Position numbers and translations under genes: made by a program | Part shown: in pieces, positions 30,508 through 39,012 of the stretch | Layout: every line of letters begins with the position of its first letter | How positions within the stretch are numbered: position 1 is the stretch's first letter | The notes under the pieces: generated by a model | The model's database searches: none | Told to the model about the DNA's origin: nothing | The model's input: the letters and a program-made list of their open reading frames with translations, nothing else | Assembly: GCF_039830145.1 (NCBI RefSeq) | Contig: NZ_CP156082.1 | Location: 1,134,001 to 1,198,000 of the forward strand | Direction: 5' to 3' | Source: Croceibacterium sp. TMG7-5b_MA50 | GTDB taxonomy: Bacteria; Pseudomonadota; Alphaproteobacteria; Sphingomonadales; Sphingomonadaceae | Length of the DNA: 64,000 bases

Positions 30508-32913
30508 TCAGAACGCGGCGTCGAATCCCAGGCGAATGGTGCGCGGGCGCAGTGGCGTCACCTGCTGGCGATCCTGCACGAATGGCGTGCCGAGCGCGAA
30601 GCGATTGCCCCGCGTATCAGCAAGGTTGGTCACGCCAAGCGTGACGCCCATGTCGGCCCGCCCAAGCCGCAGGGTCAGACCGCTGTCGAGGTAGTCGCCC
30701 TGCGGCTCCCCCAGTTCCGGCCCGATGCCAAGTCGCGACCTGCCGACATAGCTGGCCCAGCCACGCGCGGTCAGCTCCAATGAAGGGCCAACAGGTCGGC
30801 GCCAGTCGAACCCCGCCCTGACCGACAGGTCCGCGATGTTGGGCACCTGCCGGGTCCGCTCGATCGTCTCCGCCCGCGTCACCCGGTCCACCGCCCCGAT
30901 GCTGGCCAGGAAGAAACTGACGTCTTCCGCCCGGACCCTGCTGCTGTTGACGGAGAGCCCACCATCCAGGCGCAGTTCGGAAGTAATGGCCACGCTGCCC
31001 GACAGCGTGGCGGTCCACACCCGGCCGTCGCCGATATTGGCGGTGCTGGGGAAGCCCGTGCCGTCGATGAAGTCGGCCTGAATGTCGCGCCAGTCTGTGA
31101 AGGAGACGCTGGCCGCGATATCGAACGGCCCGCGTCCGGCGGTGCCATGGCGGGCGCCCAGTTCGTAGGTGCTGGTGCTGTCGCGATCGAACCGGCGGAC
31201 AATATCACCTTCGATCGCCAGGCCGCCGGGCCGGAAGCCTTCCTGATATCGCAGATAAAGCGTGGTATCCGGCTGCAATTGCGCCAGTAGCGCGGCCGAT
31301 GGCAGCAGCACCGTCTCCCGCCGTTCCCCTGTGATCGCGCGCAAGGTGGCGACCAGCGGCAATGGCAGGTTCTCCCCCTCGCCATCCAGTTCTGACCGGG
31401 TCAACCGCGCGCCGGCCGTGGCGGTGAGGCCGGGCAACAGGCGCAGGCTCGCCTCGCCATAGACGGTCGCTTCCTCGATCCGGTTGGTGACCCCGGTAGT
31501 GGCGATGCGCTGCTGCGCTGCGGTGTCGTCGATGGCGCGGGTCAGCCGGACGCGGTTGCGCATGTAGCTGATCCCCGCCAGCCAGCCGAACCGCTCCCCG
31601 GTGGGCTGCCACAGGCGGGTCTCATGCGCGAACATGTGCGTGTCGTTTTCCTGCACGAACAGGCGCGGCGTGACGGGGTCGCGTGTGGCGTCGTAGCGTT
31701 CGGTGAGATCCTGCCGCGTCAGCCCGGTGGTGGAGCGGAGCTGCAACCCGCCGATCCGGCCCGACAATACGAACTGCCCCTGCGCGAAGCCGGCATCGGA
31801 GCCCTCCGTCACCAGGGCATCGCGCGTCAGTTCGTGCGATCGGGTGATTGTGCGATCGGCGTACTGGCTGTCGGCCGCGTCGATCCGCTGGCCGATACCC
31901 ATCACATCCGCCGTCCAGCCCGGCGCCAGCTCCACCCGCAGCATGGCGCGGCCACCCAGGATGTCCGAACGGTTGACGTCCTGCTGCCCGATCAGTGGCT
32001 TGTCGATGTAGCCGCCGCTGCGCATTGCATCGACCACCACGCGCAGCGCGGCGGCATCTGCGGCCACCGGCAGGTTCAGCGTCGCGCCTACGTCCACGCC
32101 CGGTCGGCCATGCTGGGTCAGCGATCCGCCGATGCGCGCACTGGCGGCGGTCACGTCCAGTTGCGGAACATTCGGCACCAGGCGGATGATGCCGCCCAGC
32201 GACCCTGCGCCGTACAAGGTGCCCTGCGGCCCTTCCAGCACCTCCACCCGTGCAAGGTCGGACAGGCGCAGATCGGGATCTGGTGCGTTGTAGCCGAGCC
32301 TGAGGTCGCCGAGATACTGCCCGACCGTTGCCTGCGTCGGCCCGGTGAAACTGCTATCGGCGATGCCGCGGATGAAGAGTTTGTTGCGTCCGCTGCCCAG
32401 GTGAGTGGAGGAGACGCTGGCGAGCGCTTGCGTGATCCGCTCCGTCCCGCCGACTCCGCCGAAAGTGAGCACCTCCCCTTCCCGCACCGCGACCTGCCCA
32501 GCGAATTGACTGAGGTCGAGGTCACGCTTGCTGGCGACCACGGTGATCGGCTCACCGACGACCTCGGGCGGGGGTACCTCCGGGCGTGGCGCAATCGATG
32601 TGGCCGGCGCGCGTCCCGGCACGATCCGCCAGGCGCCCGTACCCACCATGACGGCCCGCCCGCCGACGGTGGCCGCGATCCGCCGGACAGCATCGACGGC
32701 GCGATGCCGGCCACGCAGCGCGGGGACCCGGCGACCGGCCAGCAGCGGATCGGCGATGACGATGCTGGTGCCGCTCTGCCGGGCGATGGCGATCACCGCC
32801 TGCCCTGCCGTGGTGGCCGGCACGTTCAAATCGACCTGCCCGTCCCGCGCAACCGCCGGAACAGCCAGCGCGGCACCCGCCATCAACAGCAGCGCACGCG
32901 CCGCATGGCGCAT
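30508..32913 (-). CDS. TonB-dependent receptor with STN signalling domain (FecA type)
   Basis: This 801-residue receptor has a signal peptide ending AVA, then an N-terminal secretin/TonB short N-terminal (STN) domain of about 80 residues (VDLNVPATTAGQAVIAIA). A plug follows with VEVLEGPQGTLYGAGSLGGII, and a barrel ending LGFDAAF. STN receptors signal across the envelope to FecR, and the FecR and sigma genes lie directly upstream. The FecR stop is one base from this start. Ligand unknown; iron chelates or other scarce nutrients are typical. Confidence 0.93.
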   Translation of the reverse strand: MRHAARALLLMAGAALAVPAVARDGQVDLNVPATTAGQAVIAIARQSGTSIVIADPLLAGRRVPALRGRHRAVDAVRRIAATVGGRAVMVGTGAWRIVPGRAPATSIAPRPEVPPPEVVGEPITVVASKRDLDLSQFAGQVAVREGEVLTFGGVGGTERITQALASVSSTHLGSGRNKLFIRGIADSSFTGPTQATVGQYLGDLRLGYNAPDPDLRLSDLARVEVLEGPQGTLYGAGSLGGIIRLVPNVPQLDVTAASARIGGSLTQHGRPGVDVGATLNLPVAADAAALRVVVDAMRSGGYIDKPLIGQQDVNRSDILGGRAMLRVELAPGWTADVMGIGQRIDAADSQYADRTITRSHELTRDALVTEGSDAGFAQGQFVLSGRIGGLQLRSTTGLTRQDLTERYDATRDPVTPRLFVQENDTHMFAHETRLWQPTGERFGWLAGISYMRNRVRLTRAIDDTAAQQRIATTGVTNRIEEATVYGEASLRLLPGLTATAGARLTRSELDGEGENLPLPLVATLRAITGERRETVLLPSAALLAQLQPDTTLYLRYQEGFRPGGLAIEGDIVRRFDRDSTSTYELGARHGTAGRGPFDIAASVSFTDWRDIQADFIDGTGFPSTANIGDGRVWTATLSGSVAITSELRLDGGLSVNSSRVRAEDVSFFLASIGAVDRVTRAETIERTRQVPNIADLSVRAGFDWRRPVGPSLELTARGWASYVGRSRLGIGPELGEPQGDYLDSGLTLRLGRADMGVTLGVTNLADTRGNRFALGTPFVQDRQQVTPLRPRTIRLGFDAAF

Positions 32914-32914
32914 C

Positions 32915-33844
32915 TCAGCCGCCCCCGATCAGCCAGGTTGCGCCCTGCCGACGAACCGGAACGCCCAGCAGGGCGGCGGCCGCCGTCGGATCGCTGCGCA
33001 CGGCGGCGATCTGGATCGAACCTGTCAGGCTGCCGCGCGGCGCACCGGGCACGATAGCGAAATGGTGTCCGCTCGCGCGTGTCAGTTCTGCCGCGACTTC
33101 CGCCAGGCTGGCATCGGTGAAGGTCAGGCGGCCGTCACGCCAGCTGCCGATGTCGGCCGTGGCGACCTCCTCGACGATCAGCCGATCCTCGCCCGCCATT
33201 TCGCTCAGCCGGTCGCCAGCGTCCAACCGTACCGCGGCACCGGACGGGTCGACGATCACCGCCCCTTCCGCTACCGCCACGGCGAAGCCACCCGCATCGT
33301 CGCGCACGTCGAACACGGTGCCTGCATCCAGCAACTCATGCCCCCCCGCCTCCACCACGAAGGGATCGGCTGCGTCATGGCGAACCGTAAATAGGGCCCG
33401 TCCGCCATCCAGCCGGGCGAAGCGCGGATTGTTTCGGTCGAGCGTCAGGCGACTGCCGCCCGCAAGATCGATGCGGCTGCCATCCTCCAGCGCCACGGCC
33501 AGCACCTGGCCGGGCGCGGTCTGTCGCACCTGCAGGTCGGGCGCCGTGCGCTGCCACAGACCGATGGCCAGCAGGCCGGCAACCGACGCCGCCAACGCCC
33601 CGCCCAACCAGCGGCGACGGGTGGCAGAACCGACCGGCGCGGATGCGGCGTCCGGCACGGCCGCGCCGCTTGCCGCCAGCTCGCCCGCTTCGACTGCTGC
33701 CGCGGCGATCCGGTCATAGGCGGCACGATGCTCCGCACTCGCCTCCAGCCAATGCGTGAAGCCGTCCCAATCGGCGAAGGCCGGGTCCAGCGTGCGTACC
33801 GCCCAGCCCAGCGCCTCTTGTGTCACCTGATCATCCGGCTGCAT
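32915..33844 (-). CDS. FecR-family anti-sigma/sigma regulator
   Basis: A 309-residue single-pass membrane protein. It has a DUF4880-type N-terminal cytoplasmic helix bundle (EALGWAVRTLDPAF..W), one membrane helix near residues 85-103, and a periplasmic FecR domain with GTVFDVRDDAGGFAVAVAEG. A C-terminal STN-like segment follows. In the Fec paradigm it receives the signal from the receptor STN domain and activates its sigma factor, encoded 68 bases upstream. The gene order sigma, FecR, receptor is preserved here. Confidence 0.93.
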   Translation of the reverse strand: MQPDDQVTQEALGWAVRTLDPAFADWDGFTHWLEASAEHRAAYDRIAAAAVEAGELAASGAAVPDAASAPVGSATRRRWLGGALAASVAGLLAIGLWQRTAPDLQVRQTAPGQVLAVALEDGSRIDLAGGSRLTLDRNNPRFARLDGGRALFTVRHDAADPFVVEAGGHELLDAGTVFDVRDDAGGFAVAVAEGAVIVDPSGAAVRLDAGDRLSEMAGEDRLIVEEVATADIGSWRDGRLTFTDASLAEVAAELTRASGHHFAIVPGAPRGSLTGSIQIAAVRSDPTAAAALLGVPVRRQGATWLIGGG

Positions 33845-33912
33845 GGCGCGGTCCTCCTGCACACCAGACGGAGCCACCAGCCGCCAGCCTCGACACGGAG
33901 CGCAAAGGCGCG

Positions 33913-34443
33913 TCAGTCGGCATCGAACTGCTCCCGCAATTCGGCCAGCGCGCGGTACGCGATCCGCAGATCGCTCTCCACGGTGCTGAGGCTGACGCCG
34001 AATTCGGCGGCGATCTGCCGCTGTGCGATGCCGTCCACCCGGTGCCGGCGGAAGATGGCAGAGACGCGGGGCGGATGCAGGTCGGCCAGCAGCGCCTCGA
34101 CCGCAGCCATCAGGTTGCGCCCCAGCACCGTCCGTTCGGCCGAGGGCGCAGCAGACACCAGTGGGTCACCCGCGCCCTGCGTATCGCTCCACGCCCGATC
34201 GCGGGACACCGCTTGGCGGCGGGCGCGATAGCGGTCGATCAGCACGGTGTTGGCGGCACGGTAGAGGTAAGCCAGCGGGCTTGCCACCGGCCCGCTTTGC
34301 GTGGCCGCGATCCTCAGCCAGACATCCTGCAATACATCCTCCGCCTCGTCCCCGGCACCACGCGCCGCAACGAAGCGCAGCAATTGCGCGCGATGCTGCA
34401 GAAAGGCCGCTTGCAGGCCGGATGAGGGCGGAGTGTCGGCCAT
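33913..34443 (-). CDS. ECF RNA polymerase sigma factor, FecI type
   Basis: A 176-residue extracytoplasmic-function sigma factor. Region 2 includes AEDVLQDVWLRIA and YLYRAANTVLIDRYRARR, and region 4 carries a helix-turn-helix (IAQRQIAAEFGVSLSTVESDLRIA in two parts). It should direct polymerase to its own target promoters, probably including the receptor genes, when released or activated by FecR. It is the first gene of the sigma-FecR-receptor-autotransporter group. Confidence 0.93.
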   Translation of the reverse strand: MADTPPSSGLQAAFLQHRAQLLRFVAARGAGDEAEDVLQDVWLRIAATQSGPVASPLAYLYRAANTVLIDRYRARRQAVSRDRAWSDTQGAGDPLVSAAPSAERTVLGRNLMAAVEALLADLHPPRVSAIFRRHRVDGIAQRQIAAEFGVSLSTVESDLRIAYRALAELREQFDAD

Positions 34444-34537
34444 TGCTCCCTTGCCGGCCGGGATTATGGCCGCATTGTACCGCGCCGCTTTGTGGCGTCT
34501 TGCGAACGCCAGTCAAGTCACTCGCCGCGCCGGGGCT

Positions 34538-35164
34538 TCATCCGGCATCGGCTTCGATCAGCCCGCTACGGCGGATCACCGGGGCGACCTGCTCCAGCTG
34601 CCGGGTCCGCTCCGCCACGGCGAGCAGCCGGGGTGCATGCGCGGCAAACCAGTCCCGCCGTGGGCGCCAGCTGGTGATGCACGCCACATAGGCATCGAGC
34701 ATCGTCACCTGCCTGCCCATGACGAACGGCCCGGCAATCTCGGTCTCAAGCCACCGGTACAGTTCTTCCCGCCGGCGGTCAGTCGCCTGGCGCAGCTCGT
34801 CCGGGGCAGAGGGCGTCCAGCGTTCAGGATAGTCGCCGTAAGTGAAGGTCGGGTAGACGTTGGCCACGTACCACACCAGCAGCCGCAAGAAGCGGGCATG
34901 GTCGCTGGTTCCGGCAGGCGGCGCCAGATGCGGGTGCCGGCCGCACAGCCACAGCGCGATTGCGGCGGATTCGGTCAACACCAAGCTGTCATCCAGCACG
35001 AGCGTGGGCACCTGGGCCAGCGGGTTGATCGCAAGCAGCCGATCACGCGCAAGGCCGGGCCGGTCGAAGCCGTCGACGTCGACGAACTCGTACGGCTCCT
35101 CCGCCAGGGCGAACATGATCTCGACTATGGTCGATCCCCATCCGGGTACGCCGTACAGCTTCAT
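34538..35164 (-). CDS. Glutathione S-transferase family protein
   Basis: A 208-residue protein with an N-terminal thioredoxin-like GST domain. The landmarks are VPGWGSTIVEIMFALAEEPY, NPLAQVPTLVLDDS and LTESAAIALWL, the last two being the glutathione-contact segments. A helical C-terminal domain carries the conserved FVMGRQVTMLDAYVA N-capping motif. It would conjugate or reduce electrophiles with glutathione in the cytosol; the substrate is unknown. The ATG at 35164 opens directly into the first strand. It stands alone, between the sigma factor and tRNA-Arg. Confidence 0.9.
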   Translation of the reverse strand: MKLYGVPGWGSTIVEIMFALAEEPYEFVDVDGFDRPGLARDRLLAINPLAQVPTLVLDDSLVLTESAAIALWLCGRHPHLAPPAGTSDHARFLRLLVWYVANVYPTFTYGDYPERWTPSAPDELRQATDRRREELYRWLETEIAGPFVMGRQVTMLDAYVACITSWRPRRDWFAAHAPRLLAVAERTRQLEQVAPVIRRSGLIEADAG

Positions 35165-35258
35165 CTGCCTCTCCGCCTGCCAAGCCTTGCCGGACAGTCG
35201 GGGGGAGACGACCTGTTTGCAACCGCAGTTTGCGCGTCGCGGACGATGATGGGGAAAT

Positions 35259-35335
35259 TGGCGCACCCGGAAGGATTCGAACCTCCGACCCCCAGATTCG
35301 TAGTCTGGTGCTCTATCCAGCTGAGCTACGGGTGC
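35259..35335 (-). tRNA. tRNA-Arg (anticodon ACG)
   Basis: On the minus strand the acceptor GCACCCG pairs with CGGGTGC. The anticodon loop CTACGAA gives ACG, expected to be edited to ICG and to read CGU, CGC and CGA. The T arm is GGAGG-TTCGAAT-CCTTC. CCA is encoded at 35259-35261. Confidence 0.97.
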
Positions 35336-35382
35336 GCTTGGGAGGGCGCCGAATAGCAGCCCGCGCCGGCTTGGCAAGGGGT

Positions 35383-35778
35383 TTAATGCAGGCGCGAAAG
35401 CAATTCCCGGTCCAGCGGCGCCAGCGGCAGGTCGGCAGCCTCCGCCCGCGTGAACCAGCCCCATCGCTGCCCTTCGAGTGCCCGCACCTCCGCCCCGTCA
35501 TGGGACGCGGCGAACAGGAGCAGCAGCAGGCGCTGATCCTCGGCAAAGCCGGTCGGGATCAGCGCCGCCGCATCGAGCCGGAGGAACAATTCCTCCGCAA
35601 TCTCGCGCACCAATGCCGCGCGCGGGCGTTCGTCCGGCTCCACCTTGCCGCCGGGAAATTCCCACAGGCCGCCGTGATGCTTGCCGGGCGGTCGCTCTGC
35701 CAGCAGCAGCCGGTCGCCGTCCCGCAGGCACAACGCCACGACCAGCATAGGAGGTTGCACCGCTTGTTTACCGGGCAT
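35383..35778 (-). CDS. (Deoxy)nucleoside triphosphate pyrophosphohydrolase, MutT-like Nudix
   Basis: The 131-residue protein contains a complete Nudix box: GGKVEPDERP followed by RAALVREIAEEL, matching Gx5Ex7REUxEExGU apart from the final Gly. The WEFPGGK segment is typical of MutT-type proteins that clear oxidised dGTP (8-oxo-dGTP) from the nucleotide pool. It begins 46 bases before the divergent Flp pilin genes and ends close to tRNA-Arg. Confidence 0.88.
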   Translation of the reverse strand: MPGKQAVQPPMLVVALCLRDGDRLLLAERPPGKHHGGLWEFPGGKVEPDERPRAALVREIAEELFLRLDAAALIPTGFAEDQRLLLLLFAASHDGAEVRALEGQRWGWFTRAEAADLPLAPLDRELLSRLH

Positions 35779-35824
35779 GTGCGACAGCCAGCGGGATCAA
35801 GAGCGGTGACGAAGGGCGTGGCAG

Positions 35825-36013
35825 ATGGGGATCATTCATCGGTTCAAGCGGCGACTGATAGCGGATCGCACAGGAGCGACAATGATCGAGTACGCGCTGC
35901 TGGCCGCCCTGCTGGCGATGCTGATCGTGGGAACGCTAGGTCAGATCGGCGACCACTTCGACGCCATCCTGCAGGCCGCGGCCGACGGGTTCCAGCCCAA
36001 AGAGGAGGGTTAG
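35825..36013 (+). CDS. Flp-family type IVb pilin (first)
   Basis: A 62-residue prepilin with a short basic leader and the Flp cleavage region GATMIEYALLAALLAM, where Glu is at +5 of the mature protein. A single hydrophobic helix follows. It would be processed by a prepilin peptidase and assembled by a Tad system. No tad or rcp genes are in the window, so assembly must be encoded elsewhere if it occurs. A second Flp gene follows 90 bases later. Confidence 0.88.
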   Translation: MGIIHRFKRRLIADRTGATMIEYALLAALLAMLIVGTLGQIGDHFDAILQAAADGFQPKEEG

Positions 36014-36102
36014 CACAAAATCAACTGGTTGACCCGTAACTTGCCCCTGCCTGATTCGAGAACTTGGACGGGCAGTCGGGTAGTGCACACCAGGAGACAA
36101 AC

Positions 36103-36318
36103 ATGCGGTTCTTTACCAAGCTGCGCCGGGACGAAGCCGGCGCCACGGCCATCGAATATGGCCTCATCGCGGCGCTGATCGCGGTTGCTGCCATTGCTGG
36201 TTTCAACGCACTGGGCACCCAGCTCAAGACGACGTTCCAGGGCGTCAGCTCCGAGCTGGTGATCACCGAAGGTGGCGCTGAGGGCGGCGGTGAGGGCGGC
36301 GGCGAGACCCCCGGCTAA
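36103..36318 (+). CDS. Flp-family type IVb pilin (second)
   Basis: A 71-residue prepilin with the canonical Flp motif GATAIEYGLIAALIAV (Glu at +5). A hydrophobic helix follows, then a glycine/glutamate-rich tail (EGGAEGGGEGGGE) not common in Flp proteins. AGGAGA precedes the ATG at 36103 by five to six bases. It is closer to the standard Flp consensus than the first copy and is probably the major subunit. A strong terminator follows. Confidence 0.9.
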   Translation: MRFFTKLRRDEAGATAIEYGLIAALIAVAAIAGFNALGTQLKTTFQGVSSELVITEGGAEGGGEGGGETPG

Positions 36319-36342
36319 GATCGCCCGGGCCAATGACATGAT

Positions 36343-36372
36343 AAGGGCGGCGCCGGTTGGTGCCGCCCTTTT
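36343..36372 (+). terminator. Terminator after the Flp pilin genes
   Basis: GGGCGGCGCC pairs with GGTGCCGCCC (one G-T pair) across a four-base loop and is followed by TTTT. AA lies on the left side, so it may also work for the convergent M48 protease gene. Confidence 0.85.
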
Positions 36373-36381
36373 CGTATCCGG

Positions 36382-37869
36382 TCAGTTCGCCCGCACCACC
36401 AGCTTGTATTGCTGCCCGGCCACCACGGCAGCGTTACCGGCAAGGCCGTTCAGCACGCGGAAGCGTTCTTCCTGGCCGTTGGTATAGGCCATCCGGCGGG
36501 CGAGCGTTGCTACCGAATCGTTGCGGCCTGCGGTCACGACATCGATGCGGCGCGGTACGACCTCAGCCGCCTCCTGCGCGCTGATCCGGCGCATGGAATT
36601 GAACATCGGGTTGAACACCCCAGCCCCGCCCGCCGGGCTGATCGTGGCGAAGTGGAACGCCTGGCTGCCGGAGAACTGATAGGCGAACACCACCACGTCC
36701 AGCTGCTGCTGCCCGGAAGTGACGCGCGCCGTGCCGTAGGCGGCGGGAATGCCGTTCACCGTGGTGCGCTGCAGGCTTTGCGGGGCGAGCGTGCTGCCCT
36801 GCCCGCCCAGCGCCTGGAACACCTGACCGACATAGGTTTCCAGATTGCCGCTGAACGGCGCGGTGGACAATTGCCCCTGCCCGTTGCCGCCAGTGATGGA
36901 GACCGCCTGCGCGCCGTTCACCATGGTGAAGCCCTGGGGCACGCTGAAGGTCAGGCGGTACTGCGGATGGATGAAGCTCTGCCCCTCGATCACGCCCTGC
37001 GCCGGGTCGTCGTCGTAAACGAGACCGTCGATGCTGCGCAGGAACGTCTCCCGGTTCAGCGTGCCGCCGGCCTGCGCCCCGGCCATGTTGCGGGCGGCCT
37101 GCACGCGGCTGGCGGGATCGGGGTGGGTGGAGGCCCATTCGGGCACCGTCGCCCCCCGCCCCTGCAATTGCAGGTCGAGCGCGTTCTGCCGCGCCAGGCT
37201 TTCCAGCACGGTGGCCATCGCGCCCGGATCGTAGCCGGCGCCGCGCAGATACTGAATGCCGAGCTGGTCGGCCTCCGTCTCCTGCCCGCGCGAATAGCTG
37301 AGAGTCGCCAGTTGCGGCGCGGTGGAGGCTAGCTGCGAGCCGAGCCGTCCGAGCGAGGTATCGCCCAGCAGCACACCCGACAGCACCTGCCCCAACACGC
37401 CGAAGATCTGATTGCGCTGCGATGTCTGCGCCCGGCGGGCCGAGTGGCGGGCAGCGACGTGGCCGACTTCATGCCCCAACACGCCGGCCAGCTCCGCCTC
37501 GTTATTCATCAAGCCGACGAGCTGGCGCGTGACATAGACGTACCCTCCGGGAACGGCGAAGGCGTTGTTGACGGACGAGTTGAGCAGCGTCACCCGGAAG
37601 GAATCGGGCGTTGCGGCAAGGCCCGACTGGACGGCGATGTTCTGGCCCACGCCGACCACGTAATCGGCCTGCGGGCCGCGCACGGCGCCGCCGAATTCCT
37701 GCACGAACTGTTCGTGATATTGCGCGCCCTGCTGCGCCTCCGCCTGGGTGATCGGCGTGCCGGGCTGGATTCCGGCGCCCGGGACGCTGGCGCAGGCGCC
37801 AAGCGACAGCGTGGCAGCGCCGGCCAGGGTGATACCGGCGACACGGCGGCTGGATATGGATCGAGACAT
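36382..37869 (-). CDS. M48-family metalloprotease lipoprotein
   Basis: This 495-residue protein has a lipobox (LSLGAC), then a peptidase M48 domain with zinc motif HEVGHVAARHS and the downstream ETEADQLGIQYL glutamate segment. The C-terminal half carries a repeat-like domain ending in a possible LysM-type fold (VATLARRMAY...FRVLNGL). Relatives such as BepA/LoiP work in outer-membrane quality control. The ATG at 37869 starts the signal peptide. It is convergent with the pilin genes. Confidence 0.9.
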   Translation of the reverse strand: MSRSISSRRVAGITLAGAATLSLGACASVPGAGIQPGTPITQAEAQQGAQYHEQFVQEFGGAVRGPQADYVVGVGQNIAVQSGLAATPDSFRVTLLNSSVNNAFAVPGGYVYVTRQLVGLMNNEAELAGVLGHEVGHVAARHSARRAQTSQRNQIFGVLGQVLSGVLLGDTSLGRLGSQLASTAPQLATLSYSRGQETEADQLGIQYLRGAGYDPGAMATVLESLARQNALDLQLQGRGATVPEWASTHPDPASRVQAARNMAGAQAGGTLNRETFLRSIDGLVYDDDPAQGVIEGQSFIHPQYRLTFSVPQGFTMVNGAQAVSITGGNGQGQLSTAPFSGNLETYVGQVFQALGGQGSTLAPQSLQRTTVNGIPAAYGTARVTSGQQQLDVVVFAYQFSGSQAFHFATISPAGGAGVFNPMFNSMRRISAQEAAEVVPRRIDVVTAGRNDSVATLARRMAYTNGQEERFRVLNGLAGNAAVVAGQQYKLVVRAN

Positions 37870-37983
37870 CGGCACGAAAACTCCCTGATCTCCATCGCCC
37901 CGGCTTAGCGGGTGCGGACGCATAAACATGTGTCAGGCGAACCGGCGGAATGGAGCTATGTTCCCCGAAACCTCCGCCGTGGT

Positions 37984-38481
37984 TTACACGAAACGGCGCG
38001 AAAGTGCGCGCGGCAGGAAGCCGTTACACGAGCCCGCATCGCCGTCGCCGGTCATCCGGTCGAGGCCCGAGACCAGCGCCAGAAGCGCGGAAATGCTGGG
38101 ATTGCGCTGCACGCCGGTGAAGCGGCCCCGCCACAGGCGCGCGGTGAGCGTTCCGGTAGTGGCGAGTTCCATGCGATCGGCGGGTGTGAACTTCCAGCGC
38201 GGCTGTGTGCGACCGGTGAGCGCGGTGGTCCAGGCGGCGATGAACGAGCCGGCGCCCGGCCGGCGGCGAAGGCGATACGCGCTTTCCCGCGTCAGGCCTA
38301 CGCGGCGCGCGGCGGTGGCGACGCAGCCGCCTTCCGCAAGGTAGCCGATGAAGCGCGCCTGCCGGTCCGGGGTCCAACCATCCCGCCGCGCGCGCAGCGG
38401 GACGGGCAGGAAGGCGGGCAGACGCAGATAGGGCTGCCAGGGCTTGCGACGACGGGGCGACGTATTGCGACGATTGCTCAT
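37984..38481 (-). CDS. Conserved hypothetical protein with HTH-like segment
   Basis: A 165-residue basic protein. A central stretch (GWTPDRQARFIGYLAEGG, then CVATAARRVGLTRESAYRLRR) looks like a helix-turn-helix of a family found in sphingomonads and other alphaproteobacteria. The C-terminus is rich in Arg and Leu. DNA binding is plausible but unproven, and there is no other recognised domain. It reads toward the M48 gene, with a 114-base gap. Confidence 0.7.
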   Translation of the reverse strand: MSNRRNTSPRRRKPWQPYLRLPAFLPVPLRARRDGWTPDRQARFIGYLAEGGCVATAARRVGLTRESAYRLRRRPGAGSFIAAWTTALTGRTQPRWKFTPADRMELATTGTLTARLWRGRFTGVQRNPSISALLALVSGLDRMTGDGDAGSCNGFLPRALSRRFV

Positions 38482-38558
38482 GCGCGCGGGCGTAGGCGCG
38501 CGGGGCAGGTATAGGAAACTGGTCCGCGCGGATTTTGCGGGTGCCTGTGCCGCCGACC

Positions 38559-38586
38559 GTCATCCTGGACCTGTTTGAGAATCCAT
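38559..38586 (-). repeat. Degenerate copy of the GIY-YIG-associated hairpin repeat
   Basis: The sequence starts GTCATCCTG and ends with ATCCAT, resembling the repeat family at 44.7-45.1 kb read in reverse. I count four differences from the intact form over 28 bases. It lies in the gap between two hypothetical genes. Three of the changes fall in the stem, so the hairpin is disrupted, as expected of an old relic. Confidence 0.5.
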
Positions 38587-38618
38587 TGTGCCACCGCCAT
38601 CGTCGCGGAGGCGGGCGG

Positions 38619-38987
38619 TCAGATGCAGTCTTCGGCCAGCTGCTCGACGCCCTTCTGCTCGAATTCGGCGATCAGCGTCTGCAGGCGCGATGCGGGGATG
38701 CCGTAGCGGTCCAGCAGCGCGGTCACCGCCTTCTGCCTGTCCCGCCCTTCCGCCGTGCCGGTGGCGGCGAGGCCCATGGCATCGAGCACGATCTCCCCAT
38801 CCTGCCCCGACCGGATCAGCCCCAAGGCCATGCAATTGCACGTTGCGTGCGGCACGTCACCGGCACGGCAATTGGCGACGAAGGCATCAAAATGCGCCTG
38901 CGGCACCCGTGTCCTGATGCTCTCCTCCGCTGGCGACGCGGCCGTCGTGGCAGCTGCCATCAGCAATATCGCGGACCCAAACTGCAT
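38619..38987 (-). CDS. Small exported cysteine-containing protein, unknown function
   Basis: The 122-residue product begins with a probable signal peptide (MQFGSAILLMAAATTAAS). It has four cysteines: NC, CNC in the middle and DC at the end, which could form disulfides in the periplasm. I recognise no family. It begins 25 bases after the accA stop and ends a same-strand run that includes xerD and accA. Confidence 0.7.
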   Translation of the reverse strand: MQFGSAILLMAAATTAASPAEESIRTRVPQAHFDAFVANCRAGDVPHATCNCMALGLIRSGQDGEIVLDAMGLAATGTAEGRDRQKAVTALLDRYGIPASRLQTLIAEFEQKGVEQLAEDCI

Positions 38988-39012
38988 CTGCCTGCCTTCC
39001 CCCTTCGGCCGC

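Noticed and set aside
27215-34443. Lasso-peptide biosynthesis cluster
   Set aside because: Some sphingomonad lasso clusters contain a TonB receptor with FecI/FecR, but no precursor peptide, B/C enzymes or isopeptidase is visible here.
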